Shown here in pieces: positions 44,647-54,447 of a stretch of 64,000 nt of DNA. Both the position numbers and the translations under genes were made by a program. Numbering within the stretch: the first letter of the stretch is position 1; every line of letters starts with the position of its first letter. The notes beneath the pieces were generated by a model that did not search any database, was not told the DNA's origin, and saw nothing but the letters and a program-made list of their open reading frames with translations. Source of the DNA: Heliorestis convoluta (GTDB lineage: Bacteria > Bacillota > Desulfitobacteriia > Heliobacteriales > Heliobacteriaceae); contig NZ_CP045875.1 of NCBI RefSeq assembly GCF_009649955.1, forward strand, positions 1,965,501 through 2,029,500, in the 5' to 3' direction.

Positions 44647-44967
44647 ATGACCGTTCGTTCTGTAGATATGCAGGTTATGCTTCCGAAAGTTTCTCACGTA
44701 GGAAAGCAACAAAGTGTACAACAACAAGCACCTCAAAATCAACAAGACTGGATGGGACAACAGGCACAACAAAATGCAGAAGCCAATCAAAAAAAAGTTC
44801 TACAAACACCCCAATCAGAAGATGCAAAAATAGACGCACAAAGAGAGGGTAATCAATCCAAAGAGGAACAAAAGAAAAAGCAAAAAAACAAATCAGAATC
44901 CAAGGATAGTAAGAAAGAGACATCCAATGATCCTCATAGTGGAAGACACTTCGATATTCGAGTATAA
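44647..44967 (+). CDS. Small Gln/Lys-rich hypothetical protein in the motility operon
   Basis: This 106-residue, highly charged and probably disordered protein has an N-terminal SVDMQVMLPKVSHVGKQQ. A Gln/Lys-rich middle follows, and the C terminus ends GRHFDIRV, a short hydrophobic patch. Small proteins of this design, with a DIRV/DIKI-like ending, occur near fliA/swrB in other Clostridia to my recollection. No function is known to me. AGGAG precedes ATG. Confidence 0.65.
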   Translation: MTVRSVDMQVMLPKVSHVGKQQSVQQQAPQNQQDWMGQQAQQNAEANQKKVLQTPQSEDAKIDAQREGNQSKEEQKKKQKNKSESKDSKKETSNDPHSGRHFDIRV

Positions 44968-44987
44968 ATTCAGTGGGAGGTTGAAGT

Positions 44988-45596
44988 GTGGATATTGGTC
45001 TAGCACTTGCTGTTACAGGCACATTGCTGATGGCCGCTGGAATCCTCTTAATTTCAAAGCAGCAGCAAAAAAAAGAAGCAGCGCTATTAGAAGCAGAAGA
45101 GATCGAGAAAAAACTCGTAGAAGTAAAGTTGGTTGAGCGAGATCTACAAGAATTGCTGAAAGTAGCAACAATGCATAGTGAAGATATTGTGAACAAGATT
45201 CAACATGAAGTTGCCCAAGCGAAAGAAACCTTGTCAAATATAGAGGAAGATAAAAAAGGAAAAGATATCAAAAGTCTTACTCCTAATGAAACCATTACTT
45301 CGGCTTTGATGGAGAATGCAGCAACGGCTTCTTACTATCAGAAAGAGTCGATAGTGCAACGAAAAAGGAAAAATACCCCTAAAGACAGGGTTAAAGAGAA
45401 AAATTTATATCTGCAAGCAGAAGTATATATTCAGTCTTTAAATAAAGGCAAACCCCAGTCATGGAGTAAAGCAGAGCGTTATGCACAGATTCCACCTTTA
45501 CAAAAGATCGGGATCAAAGACAGTGAGATTGCCCAGCTTCTCCATATCGGTCTAGGAGAACTTCAATTGATCAACCAGTTGAGTAGGAGGGCATGA
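44988..45596 (+). CDS. SwrB-like membrane-anchored coiled-coil protein (DUF6115-like)
   Basis: This 202-residue protein has one N-terminal helix (~4-22, ALAVTGTLLMAAGILLI), then a Glu/Lys-rich coiled coil (~25-90) and a C-terminal helix-turn-helix-like segment (IGIKDSEIAQLLHIGLGELQ). The location between fliA and rpsB is that of swrB in B. subtilis, whose product promotes flagellar type III secretion activation. The fold is similar but the sequence is diverged. The start is GTG after GGAGGT. Confidence 0.7.
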   Translation: MDIGLALAVTGTLLMAAGILLISKQQQKKEAALLEAEEIEKKLVEVKLVERDLQELLKVATMHSEDIVNKIQHEVAQAKETLSNIEEDKKGKDIKSLTPNETITSALMENAATASYYQKESIVQRKRKNTPKDRVKEKNLYLQAEVYIQSLNKGKPQSWSKAERYAQIPPLQKIGIKDSEIAQLLHIGLGELQLINQLSRRA

Positions 45597-45600
45597 ATCA

Positions 45601-46113
45601 TTGGGCAGCAACCATCTATCTGATCACAGAACCTTCTCTGCCAATCGTTCAAGAGGAGCGATCGACGGGAAGGTTCTCTTTGTTGTAGGCGTGCTCCTAT
45701 TTTCTGTAGGCATCTCGACGTACTATTTAGGAGGAGACGAAAAAGATCGTAATGAGCAAGGTATAGAGCCTCTCGCCATTCATGAGAAAGAAAAAGATGA
45801 TTTTCATAAGACCTACAACAATGAAAAAGTTGCAATAGAGATAGCAGAAGAAAAGATAGTGGTAAATGAAGAGAATCTTTTAGAGGAAGTAAACAGGGAA
45901 TACAAAGATTTTACCGTTTATTGGGGAGAAACATCTACAAGAGTGGCAAGAAGGCTAGAAAATGCTGGGATCATAGATGATAGAATGCGTTTTAACAACT
46001 ATATGATTACCCAAAACTATGTTCGACGCATACAGACAGGAACCTATCAGTTTTACTATGGCATGACAGACGAAGAAATTGCATCTTTCTTGCTCACCGG
46101 ACCTGAAAAATAG
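45601..46113 (+). CDS. Membrane-anchored MltG N-domain (LysM-like) protein without catalytic domain
   Basis: This 170-residue protein has one N-terminal helix (~24-43) followed by a charged linker and a C-terminal domain (~100-168). The segment WGETSTRVARRLENAGIIDD and later RIQTGTYQFYYGMTDEEIASFLLTG resemble the LysM-like part of endolytic transglycosylase MltG (IPxGxSxxxIAxxLexxGvI ... aGtYxlxxGms). The MltG catalytic domain is absent. The role is unknown; it may bind peptidoglycan. Start TTG 45601 follows TAGGAGG by 10 nt. Confidence 0.65.
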   Translation: MGSNHLSDHRTFSANRSRGAIDGKVLFVVGVLLFSVGISTYYLGGDEKDRNEQGIEPLAIHEKEKDDFHKTYNNEKVAIEIAEEKIVVNEENLLEEVNREYKDFTVYWGETSTRVARRLENAGIIDDRMRFNNYMITQNYVRRIQTGTYQFYYGMTDEEIASFLLTGPEK

Positions 46114-46122
46114 ACATTTTTC

Positions 46123-46151
46123 TTGCCAACCCTTCTTAACTATGATAAAAT
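46123..46151 (+). promoter_or_regulatory. Sigma-A promoter for rpsB-tsf
   Basis: TTGCCA (46123-46128) and TAAAAT (46146-46151) are 17 bp apart. Both boxes match 5 of 6 consensus positions. The promoter lies ~120 nt upstream of rpsB, leaving a leader long enough for regulation. Confidence 0.7.
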
Positions 46152-46172
46152 TCATTTTGGTGTGATTACACA

Positions 46173-46241
46173 CGGTTGACCGATTATCTCGTCTGGTTCC
46201 CTTGAGAAAGCCAAGGGTGGCGAGAGTGAATGAAGCAACCG
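46173..46241 (+). promoter_or_regulatory. Candidate structured 5' leader of rpsB
   Basis: Three nested stems can form: CGGTTG/CAACCG (46173-46178 with 46236-46241), CTCG/CGAG (46188-46191 with 46221-46224) and CCCTTG/CAAGGG (46199-46204 with 46212-46217). It lies between the promoter and the rpsB SD. Ribosomal protein S2 leaders that bind S2 are known in other bacteria. Whether this is one is an inference. Confidence 0.5.
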
Positions 46242-46272
46242 GAGGAAGAAAAACCTGGAAGGAGGTGGAGTT

Positions 46273-46971
46273 GTGGCGGTTATCTCCATGAAGCAATTAT
46301 TAGAAGCTGGTGTTCATTTTGGACATCAGACACGACGCTGGAACCCTAAGATGGCCCCCTACATCTTCACTGAGCGTAACGGAATTTACATTATTGATCT
46401 ACAGAAGACGGTACGCAAAGTAGACGACGCTTATAACTTTATTCGTGAAGTGGCGGCACAGGGCAAAAAGATTCTTTTTGTTGGTACGAAGAAGCAAGCA
46501 CAAGACTCTGTAAAAGAAGAAGCAGAACGTTGTGGCATGTATTTCATCAACCAGCGCTGGCTTGGTGGTATGTTGACAAACTTCCAAACGATTCAAAAGC
46601 GCATTGCACGTTTGCGTGAGCTAGAGAAGATGGAAGAAGACGGCACCATGCAATTGTTGCCCAAAAAAGAAGTCTCTCAATTGATACACGAAAAAGAGAA
46701 GCTTGAGCGCTTCCTTGGCGGTATTAAAGATATGAAGGAACTTCCTGGCGCTATCTTTATCATTGATCCTCGTAAAGAGCGTATTGCTGTAGCCGAGGCT
46801 CGTCGCTTAGGAATTCCACTCGTTGGCATTGTAGATACAAACTGCGATCCCGATGAGATTGATTACGTCATTCCTGGTAATGACGATGCTATCAGAGCAG
46901 TAAAGCTGTTAACAGCAAAAATGGCTGATGCTGTTCTTGAAGGCAACCAAGGACAATCGGAAGCCCAATAA
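46273..46971 (+). CDS. rpsB: Small ribosomal subunit protein uS2
   Basis: This is 30S ribosomal protein S2. The 232 residues start [27 protein letters not shown], typical of S2, and contain [13 protein letters not shown] and [18 protein letters not shown]. The start is GTG after AAGGAGGTGG. It is probably cotranscribed in part with tsf, with a terminator between them. Confidence 0.98.
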   Translation: MAVISMKQLLEAGVHFGHQTRRWNPKMAPYIFTERNGIYIIDLQKTVRKVDDAYNFIREVAAQGKKILFVGTKKQAQDSVKEEAERCGMYFINQRWLGGMLTNFQTIQKRIARLRELEKMEEDGTMQLLPKKEVSQLIHEKEKLERFLGGIKDMKELPGAIFIIDPRKERIAVAEARRLGIPLVGIVDTNCDPDEIDYVIPGNDDAIRAVKLLTAKMADAVLEGNQGQSEAQ

Positions 46972-46976
46972 GTGAA

Positions 46977-47015
46977 AGGGGTGACCGGGGTAAACCCCAG
47001 GGTCACCCTTTTTTG
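46977..47015 (+). terminator. Terminator between rpsB and tsf
   Basis: GGGTGACC...GGTCACCC with an inner GGGG/CCCC stem around TAAA is followed by six T's (~47009). Transcription into tsf must read through or use a separate promoter. I see none that is clear. Confidence 0.85.
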
Positions 47016-47082
47016 CTAGATTATTCTCTTATAACGAAGGGAATACTAACTGAGTGAGCGAAATCGTAGGGAGGAATCGTTT

Positions 47083-47730
47083 GTGGTTACAGCAGCCATG
47101 GTGAAAGAATTACGCGAGCGCACGGGCGCAGGTATGATGGACTGTAAAAAAGCACTGGCAGAGACAAAAGGCGATTTAGAAAAAGCCGTTGATTTACTTC
47201 GTGAAAAAGGCTTAGCCGCAGCAGCAAAAAAATCAAGCCGTATTGCAGCAGAAGGCCGCGTAGAGTCTTATATTCATGGTGATGGACGTATTGGTGTACT
47301 GATTGAAGTTAACTGTGAGACTGACTTTGTGGCAAAAACAGATGACTATCGCAGCCTATGTCGTGATTTGGCTATGCAAGTAGCAGCTGTTAAGCCTGAA
47401 TATGTTAGACGAGAAGAAGTTCCAGCTGCTAATATTGAGAGAGAGAAAGAAGTACTTCGTTCACAAGCTCTCAACGAAGGCAAGCCTGCACATATTGTCG
47501 ACAAAATGGTTGATGGTCGAATTGACAAGTATTATAAAGAAATCTGCCTAATGGAACAAAGCTTTATCAAAAATCCCGATCAGACTGTAGAAGAGATGAT
47601 CAAAGAAGCAATTGCTCGTATTGGTGAGAACATCAATATTCGACGCTTTGTTCGCTTTGAATTGGGAGAAGGCTTAGAAAAGCGGCAAGATGACTTTGCA
47701 GCTGAAGTAATGGCTGAAATGAACAAGTAA
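47083..47730 (+). CDS. tsf: Elongation factor Ts (short form)
   Basis: EF-Ts is the guanine nucleotide exchange factor for EF-Tu. It starts [27 protein letters not shown], the universal N-terminal UBA-like signature, and has [11 protein letters not shown] (here [14 protein letters not shown]). At 215 residues it is shorter than the ~290-residue Bacillus form and resembles the short core version of Thermus or cyanobacteria. The start is GTG after GGGAGGA. Confidence 0.96.
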   Translation: MVTAAMVKELRERTGAGMMDCKKALAETKGDLEKAVDLLREKGLAAAAKKSSRIAAEGRVESYIHGDGRIGVLIEVNCETDFVAKTDDYRSLCRDLAMQVAAVKPEYVRREEVPAANIEREKEVLRSQALNEGKPAHIVDKMVDGRIDKYYKEICLMEQSFIKNPDQTVEEMIKEAIARIGENINIRRFVRFELGEGLEKRQDDFAAEVMAEMNK

Positions 47731-47742
47731 ATGCTGTTATAA

Positions 47743-49132
<1,390 letters not shown>

Positions 49133-49136
<4 letters not shown>

Positions 49137-49348
49137 TCCTTCTGACAGAAGAAGAAACTAAAAAGGCTGTAGGGCTCAACCTTAAGGCAATTCAAAAGCA
49201 ATATGAAGATCTGGGTTTTTCTGTAGAGAGTCGTCTAACTGGTAAAGTGTTAAGAACAGAAGCAGCCCAACCCATACCTCGCGTCTTGCAAGTACAGGTC
49301 AAAGAATCTCAACAGATCGAACTCCTCTATGCTTTTTTTCAAAGATAA
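49133..49348 (+). CDS. Small hypothetical protein between frr and uppS
   Basis: This 71-residue protein is not recognised. It has a charged N-terminal helix (TEEETKKAVGLNLKAIQKQYEDLG), then a beta-rich part (KVLRTEAAQPIPRVLQVQVKESQQIELLYAFFQR). TTG 49133 overlaps the frr stop by 4 nt, with GAGGAG upstream, so it is probably translated. A terminator follows. Confidence 0.55.
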
Positions 49349-49368
49349 ACATTAGGTAAAAAACATGA

Positions 49369-49405
49369 CCCCCTCGGGGCTCCGAGGGGGTTTCCATCTT
49401 TTTTT
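49369..49405 (+). terminator. Rho-independent terminator upstream of uppS
   Basis: CCCCCTCGG and CCGAGGGGG pair over 9 bp around GGCT, and a T-rich tract follows (TTT and later TTTTTTT). It ends the pyrH-frr transcript. Confidence 0.85.
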
Positions 49406-49413
49406 GTTATAAT
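49405..49413 (+). promoter_or_regulatory. Extended -10 promoter element for uppS
   Basis: TGTTATAAT (TATAAT at 49408-49413) directly follows the T tract of the terminator. The sequence is identical to the nine bases before codY. It lies 46 nt before the uppS start. Confidence 0.55.
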
Positions 49414-49459
49414 TATAAAAACGATCTTTTATGGTAAAAACTAGAAGGGGGAGTTGGGT

Positions 49460-50233
49460 TTGACGAGGCGTTTTTGGCCCTTTAGCCAGCAAAAGAACAC
49501 ACCGTCAGAACAAGAGCTCATTAAGCAAATTGACCCCCAACGAATGCCCAAGCATATTGCTATTATCATGGATGGCAATGGGCGATGGGCCAATCGTCGA
49601 GGTCTGCCTCGTGCAGCAGGTCATCGGGCTGGTGTAGAGTCATTAAGACGAGTTTTAGAAGCTTGCGAAGACTTACGAATTCCTGTTCTAACGGTCTACG
49701 CTTTTTCCACAGAAAACTGGAAGCGTCCAGCCGATGAAGTCAATGCTTTAATGGATCTTTTGGTCGAATATTTACAACGAGAACTGAATGATCTTCACCA
49801 GAAAGGTGTACGTATCTCTACAATTGGCCTTATCTCAGAATTACCAGAAGCGCCACGCCGAGAACTGGAAAAAGCTATCCAAAAAACGGCAAAGAATGAT
49901 AAAATGATATTGAATGTAGCATTGAACTATGGAGGACGCTTAGAAATCGTAGAAGCGGTCAAAAGAATCGCTGAAGAAATTTCCCAGGGTCGCATGACAA
50001 CAGCTGAAATAAACGAAAAGTTATTTGGACAGTATCTATATACAGCTGGAATACCTGACCCCGATTTGTTAATTAGACCTTCTGGTGAACTACGACTTTC
50101 TAACTTTCTATTATGGCAGTCAGCTTATACAGAGATCTGGGTAACACCGACTTTATGGCCTGATTTTGGACGAATTGAACTTATGCAAGCCATCATTGAT
50201 TTCCAAAAACGAGATCGACGTTTGGTGGCGTAA
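49460..50233 (+). CDS. uppS: Isoprenyl (undecaprenyl) diphosphate synthase
   Basis: UppS makes undecaprenyl diphosphate, the lipid carrier for cell-wall synthesis. The ~257 residues carry HIAIIMDGNGRWANRRGLPRAAGHRAG (FPP-binding, catalytic Asp), YAFSTENWKRP and the C-terminal RPSGELRLSNFLLWQSAYTE. Start TTG 49460 lies 6 nt after GGGGGAG. A Z-type enzyme, it leads the isoprenoid and lipid operon. Confidence 0.97.
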   Translation: MTRRFWPFSQQKNTPSEQELIKQIDPQRMPKHIAIIMDGNGRWANRRGLPRAAGHRAGVESLRRVLEACEDLRIPVLTVYAFSTENWKRPADEVNALMDLLVEYLQRELNDLHQKGVRISTIGLISELPEAPRRELEKAIQKTAKNDKMILNVALNYGGRLEIVEAVKRIAEEISQGRMTTAEINEKLFGQYLYTAGIPDPDLLIRPSGELRLSNFLLWQSAYTEIWVTPTLWPDFGRIELMQAIIDFQKRDRRLVA

Positions 50234-50255
50234 AAGTATAGGGGGAATTTTCCTC

Positions 50256-51053
50256 GTGCTTTGGAAGCGAATTGTAAGTGCTATTATAGGTATCCCTGTG
50301 CTCATAGCCATCGTCTATCAAGGTGGTTGGTGGATGACGATTGCAGTCGCAATCTTGGCTTTAATCGGTTATCGTGAATTTCAGGTTATGGCTAGACGGA
50401 TGGACTATCGCCCCCCCTTGTGGATTGCCTACCCCTTGGTAATTGCCTTGGTACTGGTTGCTCACTATGGCGGACAGGGGCTTACTTGGTTAATAGCGTT
50501 AGCTACACTAGCCGTCTTAGCTCATTTTACCATTACCTTTCCGGAGGGGCAGCCGCAAGATGGTGCCATCGCTGTAGTCGGTGCTTTACTAACGGGTTGG
50601 CTCCTTGGTCACCTTATTTTATTACGACAATTGCCTAACGGATTAGAAATACTTCTGCTTACTTTTTTTATCACCTGGGCTACCGACACAGGCGCTTACT
50701 TTGCAGGAAGAGCCTTTGGAAAAAGACCGCTAGCAAAGCAGCTTAGCCCCAATAAGACAATCGAAGGTTCTATAGGAGGCATTCTCCTAGCCACAGTTAT
50801 TGGCGTCACCTTTGGTTCTCTCTGGTTTCCCAACGTGAATCTATCTTTGTTGGTTGCACTATCGATTCTATTATCAATACTTGGTCAATTTGGTGATTTA
50901 GCTGAGTCAGCGCTGAAAAGAATGGCCCACGTAAAAGACTCTGGCACCCTCATCCCAGGTCATGGTGGCGTCTTAGATCGTTTTGATAGTATCTTATGGA
51001 CTGCTCCAGCGGCCTATTATTTTTTTCTAACAATTGAGGTGTGGCTGCGATGA
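50256..51053 (+). CDS. cdsA: Phosphatidate cytidylyltransferase
   Basis: CdsA makes CDP-diacylglycerol from CTP and phosphatidate in the membrane. It has ~265 residues with about seven helices and the CDP-diglyceride signature SPNKTIEGSIGGILLA and KDSGTLIPGHGGVLDRFDS. I chose GTG 50256 after AGGGGGA. A longer frame from 50166 would overlap uppS. It overlaps the next gene by 4 nt. Confidence 0.96.
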   Translation: MLWKRIVSAIIGIPVLIAIVYQGGWWMTIAVAILALIGYREFQVMARRMDYRPPLWIAYPLVIALVLVAHYGGQGLTWLIALATLAVLAHFTITFPEGQPQDGAIAVVGALLTGWLLGHLILLRQLPNGLEILLLTFFITWATDTGAYFAGRAFGKRPLAKQLSPNKTIEGSIGGILLATVIGVTFGSLWFPNVNLSLLVALSILLSILGQFGDLAESALKRMAHVKDSGTLIPGHGGVLDRFDSILWTAPAAYYFFLTIEVWLR

Positions 51054-52153
51054 AAGATTGGCAAGATTCCCTGTCTCTCCTCTTGAAGTTGGCCACTTGG
51101 ACGCTTGGTTTCATCTTAGCTTTACTAGTTATTAATTTTATTCTTCCCCTTTCGGGCGAGCTAATGAGTCGGCTAACAGTTTATCTTTTTCCATTTATCG
51201 TTGGTGCGACCATTGCAGTACTCATGGATCCTCTGGTCGAATTTCTAGCAAAGAAAGCTAAGATTTCACGAGGCTGGTCCTCTTTGATCTCGCTTATCCT
51301 TTTTATTGGTCTACTTAGCTTTACAGTTTTTTTTATCGTCAGTCGCCTTGTCGTTGAATTATTAAAAATAGCAGCGAATTTACCATCGCCACAGAAAATT
51401 AGTGATTTTTTTACGGACTGGATTAATGCAGCAGAGCCCTATTACGCTTTGCTTTACTCATCACCAGAAGTTGTTGCAACCATACAAAGAGTCACTTCTG
51501 ATGCTTTAGTTACTGTAAAAAACATGATGGTATCTTTATCTAACTTTTTATTAGAAGCCCTTGCGGCTTTGCCTGAATTTTTTACAGTCTTGCTTTTTAC
51601 CATCATTGCAACATTTTTTATTAGCCGTGATAAAAGAGTTATTTTAGGACTTTTATACGGTGTACTACCACGACAAAGAGCAAAGCAAACACGACAAGTA
51701 TTGTTAGAGATGAGTAGAGCCTTTATGGGCTTTATTCGAGCTCAATTTATTTTAATCACCATCACAGGAATTTTAACAATTTTAGGGCTTTACATAATCG
51801 GCGTGGAATATGCATTTACAATTGGGATACTTGCTGGTGTACTTGATATTCTACCGATTATCGGTCCCGGTCTTTTATTCATCCCTTGGATTGGATGGGA
51901 ATTGCTCACCGGAAATTATGGACTAGCCTTGAAATTAGCTCTTTTATACGGCTTTTTAGCCGTAAGCCGCCAAATGATTGAACCAAAAGTAGTGGCAGAT
52001 TCTATAGGTCTTCATCCCCTTGTGACATTATTGGCAATCTACGTAGGCTTACGAGCTTTTGGATTTATTGGCATTATAATTGGACCTACCATTGTACTAT
52101 TGTTGATGTCTCTCTATCGAGCTGGAATATTTCGTGATTTTCAAACGAGGTGA
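51050..52153 (+). CDS. AI-2E family transporter (YtvI-like permease)
   Basis: This is a ~367-residue polytopic membrane protein of the AI-2E/PerM family, which includes YtvI; substrates are mostly unknown. About eight helices are visible. Marks are PFIVGATIAVLMDPLVEFLAKK near the N terminus and LAGVLDILPIIGPGLLFIPW and LHPLVTLLAIYVGLRAFGFIGIIIGP near the C terminus. It lies between cdsA and dxr, where Bacillus has no gene. Confidence 0.82.
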   Translation: MKDWQDSLSLLLKLATWTLGFILALLVINFILPLSGELMSRLTVYLFPFIVGATIAVLMDPLVEFLAKKAKISRGWSSLISLILFIGLLSFTVFFIVSRLVVELLKIAANLPSPQKISDFFTDWINAAEPYYALLYSSPEVVATIQRVTSDALVTVKNMMVSLSNFLLEALAALPEFFTVLLFTIIATFFISRDKRVILGLLYGVLPRQRAKQTRQVLLEMSRAFMGFIRAQFILITITGILTILGLYIIGVEYAFTIGILAGVLDILPIIGPGLLFIPWIGWELLTGNYGLALKLALLYGFLAVSRQMIEPKVVADSIGLHPLVTLLAIYVGLRAFGFIGIIIGPTIVLLLMSLYRAGIFRDFQTR

Positions 52154-52158
52154 AGTTG

Positions 52159-53334
52159 TTGACCAAAGCAATTGCAATTTTAGGTTCAACGGGCTCTATC
52201 GGCAAGCAAACTTTAGAAGTGGTCGATCAACATCCTCAGGCCTTGCAAGTTGTCGCCTTAGCAGCTCATTCGAATTGGCAAGAACTACTTGAGCAGACAA
52301 AAAAATACAAACCCTCTCTGGTTGCAATGATGGATTCAACAGGTGCGCAAGAATTAGCACAAGCCCTCTATGAGCAAGCTATCGATGTTCCTGTAATGGT
52401 CGGAGAAGAAGGCCTAATTGCTGTAGCGACTCATGAACAAGCCGATACGGTAGTAACGGCCGTTAGTGGTGCTATTGGGCTTAGACCTACTGTCTCTGCC
52501 ATTGAGCAAGGGAAAAACATCGCCTTGGCCAACAAAGAGACACTTGTTGCTGCAGGTGCCTTAATTATGGATATGGTAAAAGAAAAAGGCGTTTCCTTGT
52601 TACCTGTCGATAGTGAGCATTCAGCCATTTTCCAATGTATACAACAACAAGATTGTGAGCAAGCACGACTCATCTTAACTGCTTCAGGCGGACCTTTCCG
52701 AGATTATTCGCTAGAACAACTGAAAAAAGTAACAGCAGAAGACGCTCTAAGACATCCGAACTGGCGAATGGGCCCTAAAATAACCATCGATTCTGCAACG
52801 TTGATGAACAAAGGGTTAGAAGTGATTGAAGCCCGATGGTTATTTGATGTGGATTTTGATCGTATTGATGTATTAATTCATCCTCAAAGCATTATCCACT
52901 CTATGGTAGAATTTACAGATCGTTCCGTAATAGCACAGCTAGGCTTGCCTGATATGAGATTACCCATCCAATACGCCTTATCGTACCCACAGCGGTGGGA
53001 GAGCTGCTGGCCCAAACTCGACCTAACAACCCTAACAGGGCTTACGTTTCAGCAGCCTGACTATAAGCGCTTTCCAGCCTTAGAGCTGGCTTTAGAAGCC
53101 GGACGAGCTGACGGTTCAATGCCTGCTGTTATGAATGGTGCGAATGAAGTGGCAGTACATGCTTTTTTACAACGTAAGATTGGCTTTATGGATATTCCGA
53201 AAATCGTTAAAGAAACAATGAATCGTCACGAATGGGTCGCGAAGCCGCAGTTAGCTCATATTCAAGAAGCCGATCAATGGGCAAGAGAATTTGCCATTTC
53301 AATGGTGAAGCTTACTAGGGAGGACTCAGAATGA
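52159..53334 (+). CDS. dxr: 1-deoxy-D-xylulose-5-phosphate reductoisomerase
   Basis: Dxr makes MEP, the second step of the non-mevalonate isoprenoid pathway, using NADPH. The ~391 residues have AILGSTGSIGKQTLEVVDQ (NADPH fold), ANKETLVAAG, PVDSEHSAIFQCI and NWRMGPKITIDSATLMNKGLEVIEA (mark: ITIDSATLMNKGLE). TTG 52159 lies 6 nt after GAGGTG; TTG 52156 and GTG 52150 are alternatives. It overlaps rseP by 4 nt. Confidence 0.97.
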   Translation: MTKAIAILGSTGSIGKQTLEVVDQHPQALQVVALAAHSNWQELLEQTKKYKPSLVAMMDSTGAQELAQALYEQAIDVPVMVGEEGLIAVATHEQADTVVTAVSGAIGLRPTVSAIEQGKNIALANKETLVAAGALIMDMVKEKGVSLLPVDSEHSAIFQCIQQQDCEQARLILTASGGPFRDYSLEQLKKVTAEDALRHPNWRMGPKITIDSATLMNKGLEVIEARWLFDVDFDRIDVLIHPQSIIHSMVEFTDRSVIAQLGLPDMRLPIQYALSYPQRWESCWPKLDLTTLTGLTFQQPDYKRFPALELALEAGRADGSMPAVMNGANEVAVHAFLQRKIGFMDIPKIVKETMNRHEWVAKPQLAHIQEADQWAREFAISMVKLTREDSE

Positions 53335-54446
53335 CGTTCCTTGCTACGGTCTTTGTATTCGGGTTGTTAATTGTGTTTCATGAATTTGGTCATTTTATTG
53401 TGGCCAAAATGTCAGGCGTTCGTGTCTTAGAGTTCAGTGTTGGCATGGGTCCAAAAATATTTGGATATCAGCGAGGACCGACTTTGTATGCTCTTCGTGC
53501 TTTGCCAATCGGTGGTTATGTGCGAATGGCTGGCATGGATCCCGAAGAGAACAAAGAAAGTCAAGGAAGAACTGAGCATGCAGACAGCGATGAAAGTGTA
53601 GATTTTAAAGAAAACAAAGAAGTTCGTGGAAATACGTACGACTCAGGTAGTTTTAGTAACAAATCAATCTCTAAGCGAGCTGCCATTATTTTTGCTGGTT
53701 CTTTTATGAACTTTGTTCTTGCTTTTCTGCTCTTTATCTATATTTACGCAATTGTAGGAACCCCCATGTTCACCAATATAATTGGCGATGTCATACCAGA
53801 ACGACCTGCTGCTATGGCAGGGATAGAACCTGGAGATCGTGTCGTTGCTGTTGATGACAGGCCAGTAAGCAACTGGGCTGAATTAATCCAAGAGATTCAT
53901 CCGCGAGCAGGGGAAGAGCTACGACTGTTAATTGATCGTCAAGGTTCCGTACAGGAGTTTCGTGTAACACCCATGCTGGATCCTGAAAGAAATGTAGGCC
54001 AGCTTGGAATTGTGGTTGATGAAGGTACTATCTATCATGAAAAGCAAAGCTTATTAACATCGATTCGCTTGGGCTTAATGAATACGTACATGCTCACAAG
54101 TTTGATCTTAGAGAGTCTCTTTCAAATGATCACAGGTGCGGCCCCAGCTGATGTAGGTGGACCAGTCATGATCGTAAGTGAAATAGGCAAAGCAGCAGAA
54201 ACGGGTTGGTCTAACCTTCTCATGTTAGCTGCAATTTTATCTGTGAACCTAGGGATCATTAACTTACTGCCCATTCCAGCCTTAGACGGAAGTCGGTTAA
54301 TATTCTTAGGCATAGAAGCAGTACGAGGCAAACCAATCGATCCAGCCAAAGAGAATATGATTCACTTGATCGGCTTTGCTTTCCTCATTGCTCTAATGAT
54401 CTTGATTGCTTATCGAGATGTAATTCGCTTAATGGGAGGCGGATAG
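53331..54446 (+). CDS. rseP: RIP site-2 metalloprotease RseP/RasP
   Basis: This is a membrane-embedded zinc protease that cuts anti-sigma factors and signal-peptide remnants. The 371 residues have HEFGHFIVAK (~residue 17) with HExxH, a polar insert (~70-110), a PDZ domain (PAAMAGIEPGDRVVAVDDRPVSNW), and the second site NLLPIPALDGSRL. About four membrane helices. The start overlaps the dxr stop. Confidence 0.96.
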   Translation: MTFLATVFVFGLLIVFHEFGHFIVAKMSGVRVLEFSVGMGPKIFGYQRGPTLYALRALPIGGYVRMAGMDPEENKESQGRTEHADSDESVDFKENKEVRGNTYDSGSFSNKSISKRAAIIFAGSFMNFVLAFLLFIYIYAIVGTPMFTNIIGDVIPERPAAMAGIEPGDRVVAVDDRPVSNWAELIQEIHPRAGEELRLLIDRQGSVQEFRVTPMLDPERNVGQLGIVVDEGTIYHEKQSLLTSIRLGLMNTYMLTSLILESLFQMITGAAPADVGGPVMIVSEIGKAAETGWSNLLMLAAILSVNLGIINLLPIPALDGSRLIFLGIEAVRGKPIDPAKENMIHLIGFAFLIALMILIAYRDVIRLMGGG

Positions 54447-54447
54447 G

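Noticed and set aside
44675-45196. 173-codon minus-strand frame
   Set aside because: It is antisense to two + strand genes with SDs and has no recognisable domain; its Ser/Phe-rich make-up reflects the opposite strand.
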